Source of the DNA: Gammaproteobacteria bacterium
GTDB lineage: Bacteria > Pseudomonadota > Gammaproteobacteria > Steroidobacterales > Woeseiaceae
DNA: 64,000 nt
Direction of reading: 5' to 3'
NCBI GenBank assembly: GCA_022600955.1
Contig: JAHZJK010000031.1
Location: forward strand, 248,001-312,000
Shown: in pieces, positions 61,331-64,000 of the stretch
How positions within the stretch are numbered: the first letter of the stretch is position 1
How the letters are laid out: the number at the start of each line of letters is the position of its first letter
Position numbers and translations under genes: made by a program
The notes under the pieces: model-generated
What the model was told of the DNA's origin: nothing
Databases searched by the model: none
What the model saw: only the letters and a program-made list of their open reading frames with translations

Positions 61331-61386
61331 ACCACTACGTACGTTACTATTGAGCACTACCCAACAATAAGAACAAGGGATGCTCA

Positions 61387-62490
61387 ATGAAAACCTCACG
61401 TCGCAGTTTTATTCAGGCTGCATCGGCATTGGGCGCTCTCGCTGCAATGCCGGCTTGCTCGAAGGTCGTTGATACGACACCGAAGACCCTTGATATCCTG
61501 GTACTGGGTGGCACCGGCTTTATCGGGCCACATGAGATCAACTACGCGTTAGCCCGCGGTCACAATGTCACGATGTTCAATCGTGGCAAGACTGCCCCGG
61601 GAATGTTTCCGCAAGTTGAGACGCTCGTCGGCGACAGAGACGACCAGCTGGATGCGCTGAAAGGCCGCGACTGGGATGCCGTCATCGACAACTCCGGGTT
61701 CTATCCGCGTCACGCGCGCCTTTCTGCTGAGTTACTGCACGGCCATGTGGACCAGTACATGTTCGTTTCCAGTATCTCGGCTTATGCAGAAACGCTATCT
61801 GTCGACGATGACGAGTTTTCAGGCGCCTACGGCGTGATGGACGACCCGACCGATGAAAGCGACTCGATCTACGGTGAGACGTACGGGCCACGAAAGGCCT
61901 TGTGTGAGCAGGAGATCACCCGGGTTTTTGGTGACAAAGCGATCAATATTCGTCCAGGCATTATTACGGGTACAGGCGACCCGTCAGAGCGGCTACGTCA
62001 TTGGCTGCGACGTATGGTTGTGGGTAACGAGATTCTGGTTCCCGGACAGGACGATTTGCCAGTGCAATACATCGATGCTGCAGACATGTGTGGCTGGATG
62101 GTGCGCATGCTCGAAGACGGAACTGGCAGTGGTCCCTACAACGCTGTTGGTGCCAAAGACCCATACCGTGCGCGACCGCTGCTGGAGGGGCTGATCAAAT
62201 CGACAGGATCGACCTCAACCTTGACCTGGGTCGATTGGGAATGGATCCGAAATCAAGACCGTGGCGAAGCGCGATATGGGCCATGGTATGGCGATGGCCC
62301 AATTCCTTTTATGCAGGTCAATAACGACCGGGCTGTGGCAGCGGGCCTTACCTTCCGGCCAATTGGCGAGACTGCGAACGATATGATCGCAAACCTTGAG
62401 CAACACGGAGAACCCAAGTGGGGGCCGGGTGGATTCGATATGGCGACGGAGGCGGCGCTATTGACACAGTGGCATGAAGAGCACGCGTGA
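61387..62490 (+). CDS. Tat-exported NAD-dependent epimerase/dehydratase-like protein
   Basis: Protein of 367 residues. A twin-arginine signal (SRRSFIQAASALGALAA) ends in MPAC, so it may be a Tat lipoprotein. The Rossmann start is ILVLGGTGFIGPHEINYALA, followed by NRGKTAP, VIDNSGFYP, SSISAY and the catalytic-type YGPRKALCE (YxxxK), as in the extended SDR/epimerase family. Export after folding would carry the bound NAD. The next gene overlaps by four bases (62487-62490). Confidence 0.85.
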   Translation: MKTSRRSFIQAASALGALAAMPACSKVVDTTPKTLDILVLGGTGFIGPHEINYALARGHNVTMFNRGKTAPGMFPQVETLVGDRDDQLDALKGRDWDAVIDNSGFYPRHARLSAELLHGHVDQYMFVSSISAYAETLSVDDDEFSGAYGVMDDPTDESDSIYGETYGPRKALCEQEITRVFGDKAINIRPGIITGTGDPSERLRHWLRRMVVGNEILVPGQDDLPVQYIDAADMCGWMVRMLEDGTGSGPYNAVGAKDPYRARPLLEGLIKSTGSTSTLTWVDWEWIRNQDRGEARYGPWYGDGPIPFMQVNNDRAVAAGLTFRPIGETANDMIANLEQHGEPKWGPGGFDMATEAALLTQWHEEHA

Positions 62491-62888
62491 GCAGGTTCAC
62501 GCATTTGTTGTATTTATCCGGACGGACCTTGCTGGGTCTTTACTTCATAGTTCCGGCAATCATGAAGGTAACGAGTTTCGGTATTCACGCAGACTACATG
62601 GCGGCACATGGGATGGTATTCATTCCTTTTTTCCTGTCGTTGACGATCATCCTCCAGCTTGGTGGCGGCGTGTGTCTCATTGCCGGCTACCGACAGCAGC
62701 TGGTGTCGTTCGTACTGGCCGGGCTCGTGCTGGTAATCAGTTTGGTCATGCACAACTTCTGGGGAATGGAAGAAGGCCTGCAAAAAGCACACGAGCTTCA
62801 GAACTTCGTCAAGAACATGGCGATCATGGCGGGGCTACTGGTATTGGCAGGCGGAGTCAGGTGGCCGGATCGAGTGGATGAGTCTTAG
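62487..62888 (+). CDS. DoxX-family membrane protein
   Basis: Protein of 133 residues with four transmembrane segments and the DoxX start FTHLLYLSGRTLLGLYFIVP, then GGGVCLIAGYRQQLVSFVLA. Such proteins associate with oxidoreductases at the membrane. It overlaps the exported epimerase-like gene by four bases upstream and plsB by 11 bases downstream. Confidence 0.85.
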   Translation: MSRFTHLLYLSGRTLLGLYFIVPAIMKVTSFGIHADYMAAHGMVFIPFFLSLTIILQLGGGVCLIAGYRQQLVSFVLAGLVLVISLVMHNFWGMEEGLQKAHELQNFVKNMAIMAGLLVLAGGVRWPDRVDES

Positions 62889-64000
62889 CGCCTGGCCAGA
62901 TAACGTTGCAGGCGACATCCTGTTCCTCATGGATGCTGCGCATGACGTTGAGCGCGAACATCTCAACGGCTGGCTGGAACGCGATAGCGAAAAACAGAAA
63001 CACACTGGCAACGTCGAACGCGTCGTTGTGCCAATTGCCGCGTCACCTGAACGCATCCCGACCAGGGATCTGCTAACGAAACTGCATTTGCCGGCTGAGA
63101 CGCTCGTTATCCCGGTGCGGGTTGTCTGGCTCAAGGCTCTTGACGTCAAAAACACAACGCCGAGAATTCGCGACCTGTTGTTTGGTACGCCACGGCATCC
63201 GGGTCGTTTTAAGGCACGACGCATACTCAAGAATCACCCGATGCGGGCCAAATGCGTTAGCGGTAAGCCTGCGACGCTGGGTGAGCTGACAGAGCGCTTG
63301 ACGAGCCGACTTGGCGCCTCACCCGAAGACGAGCAATTGGCAGAGTTCATTGCCGGCCAGGCAAGTATTGCTCTGGACCTTGCAGAACGCCGCCTGCGTG
63401 GCAGCCGCTACAAAGTGCCGCGAAGTGTTGCACAGAACCTGAGCGCGAGTCGCGAGTTCACGGCAGCGCTCGAGGAGCTCAGTAAAGACGTCGGTAGACC
63501 CGTAACGAACCTGAAGACCGAAGCGGCCGGAATATTCAAGGAATTGATTTCGGTGCCGCAGGCCTTTTGGCTGGATGTGAGCTATGTACTGAATCGCAAA
63601 GTTTCGTCGCTGGGATACAAAGCGAAAACCGTCATCAATGAAGAGCAACTTAACCGCGTTCGGCAGATCAGCAAAGAGCATCCCACTGCCATTTTGTGTA
63701 CACACAAGTCGCATATCGACTTTCCTGCATTGAACGCAGCGTTCTTCGAAAATGATTTTCCAGCACTGCATACGTTTGGTGGGGTCAATATGGCGTTCGC
63801 AGGCGTCGGCTTTCTCGCGCGGCGTGCGGGTGTCATATTTATCCGCCGCAGTTTCCAGGATGATCCGCTCTACAAGCTCATCCTCCGACAATACATTGCG
63901 TACCTTATGGAGAAGCGATTCCCCTTAAGCTGGGCGTTTGAAGGCACGCGTTCGCGGGTTGGTAAACTCATGCCGCCGAAGTACGGAATTCTCAAGTACG
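62878..64000 (+). CDS. plsB: glycerol-3-phosphate acyltransferase, 5' part
   Basis: The frame from the ATG at 62878 stays open to the right edge (374 codons) without a stop. It is a PlsB-type membrane enzyme that acylates sn-glycerol-3-phosphate, the first step in phospholipid synthesis. The acyltransferase block I HxxxxD is in CTHKSHIDFPALN, block II in GVIFIRRSFQ, and block III in FEGTRSRVGKLMPPKYGIL at the very end. The long N-terminal part before block I (about 280 residues) is typical of PlsB. The start overlaps doxX by 11 bases; an internal ATG at 62932 is less likely. ORFs on the opposite strand here are shadows. Confidence 0.9.
   Translation, partial: MSLSAWPDNVAGDILFLMDAAHDVEREHLNGWLERDSEKQKHTGNVERVVVPIAASPERIPTRDLLTKLHLPAETLVIPVRVVWLKALDVKNTTPRIRDLLFGTPRHPGRFKARRILKNHPMRAKCVSGKPATLGELTERLTSRLGASPEDEQLAEFIAGQASIALDLAERRLRGSRYKVPRSVAQNLSASREFTAALEELSKDVGRPVTNLKTEAAGIFKELISVPQAFWLDVSYVLNRKVSSLGYKAKTVINEEQLNRVRQISKEHPTAILCTHKSHIDFPALNAAFFENDFPALHTFGGVNMAFAGVGFLARRAGVIFIRRSFQDDPLYKLILRQYIAYLMEKRFPLSWAFEGTRSRVGKLMPPKYGILKY

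Noticed and set aside
62835-63891. Two minus-strand open frames (131 and 190 codons) near the right edge
   Set aside because: The plus strand carries an uninterrupted plsB frame to the window end with all acyltransferase motifs, so these are shadows.

Overview
The window looks like chromosomal core and near-core DNA of a free-living, probably marine, gammaproteobacterium. The first 18 kb keeps the order ispB-rplU-rpmA-obgE-rpsT-murJ-ribF-lspA followed by a type IV pilus minor-pilin operon, the order I recall for Pseudomonas aeruginosa. Here proB, ileS, fkpB and ispH are missing from their usual slots. A GlyGly-CTERM protein, TolB/TPR proteins and many exported lipoproteins would fit the Woeseia/Steroidobacter side of the class, but that placement is a guess. 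There is no CRISPR array, phage, insertion sequence or integrase, and no gene-free stretch longer than about 220 bases.

Layout. 1-3.8 kb: start of an E2-type acyltransferase gene (cut by the edge), ispB, the ribosomal genes rplU-rpmA with a terminator, obgE, and rpsT. 3.85-6.9 kb: murJ-ribF-lspA. 6.9-18.2 kb, minus strand: one long pilus operon read fimT-like, fimU-like, pilV, pilW, pilX, then a duplicated pair (small secreted protein + PilY1) x 2, then pilE. 18.3-22.2 kb: an Irr-like Fur regulator, tRNA-Thr(CGU), an exported Rossmann protein, a DUF885 lipoprotein and a membrane LytTR regulator. 22.4-28.5 kb: membrane acyltransferase, a three-gene ABC-2 exporter and an RhlE-type helicase. 28.5-31.1 kb: two TPR envelope proteins. 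31.2-33.9 kb: a two-subunit molybdenum hydroxylase. 33.9-39.4 kb, minus strand: acyl-CoA ligase, YheS ABC-F, metallo-beta-lactamase lipoprotein, truncated globin and YaiI in one tight run. 39.5-45.0 kb: a thioredoxin-like/unknown/cytochrome c lipoprotein group, MarR, yceH, a DksA-like zinc finger, an MFS carrier and a membrane coiled-coil protein.

45-51 kb holds the most distinctive locus: a TetR regulator, an RND/MMPL transporter fused in frame to an exported LolA-like protein, and an outer-membrane beta-barrel. Three matching 14-bp operator-like sites lie in front of the regulator and the transporter. 51.2-64 kb is a mosaic of small metabolic and envelope genes: DUF1330, an FCY1-type cytosine deaminase, a cyclophilin with a GlyGly-CTERM tail, greB, a fatty-acid-hydroxylase-like protein, a glutaredoxin with an unrecognised N-terminal domain, MOSC, amidohydrolase, bicupin, a YkvI-like carrier, a membrane Rossmann protein, an NHL-type protein, lipoproteins, a Tat epimerase, DoxX and the 5' part of plsB (cut by the edge).

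The theme is the cell envelope: type IV pili, lipid II and lipoprotein processing, lipid transport and acyl transfer, exported redox enzymes and surface sorting. All functional calls come from reading motifs and gene order; no database search was run.
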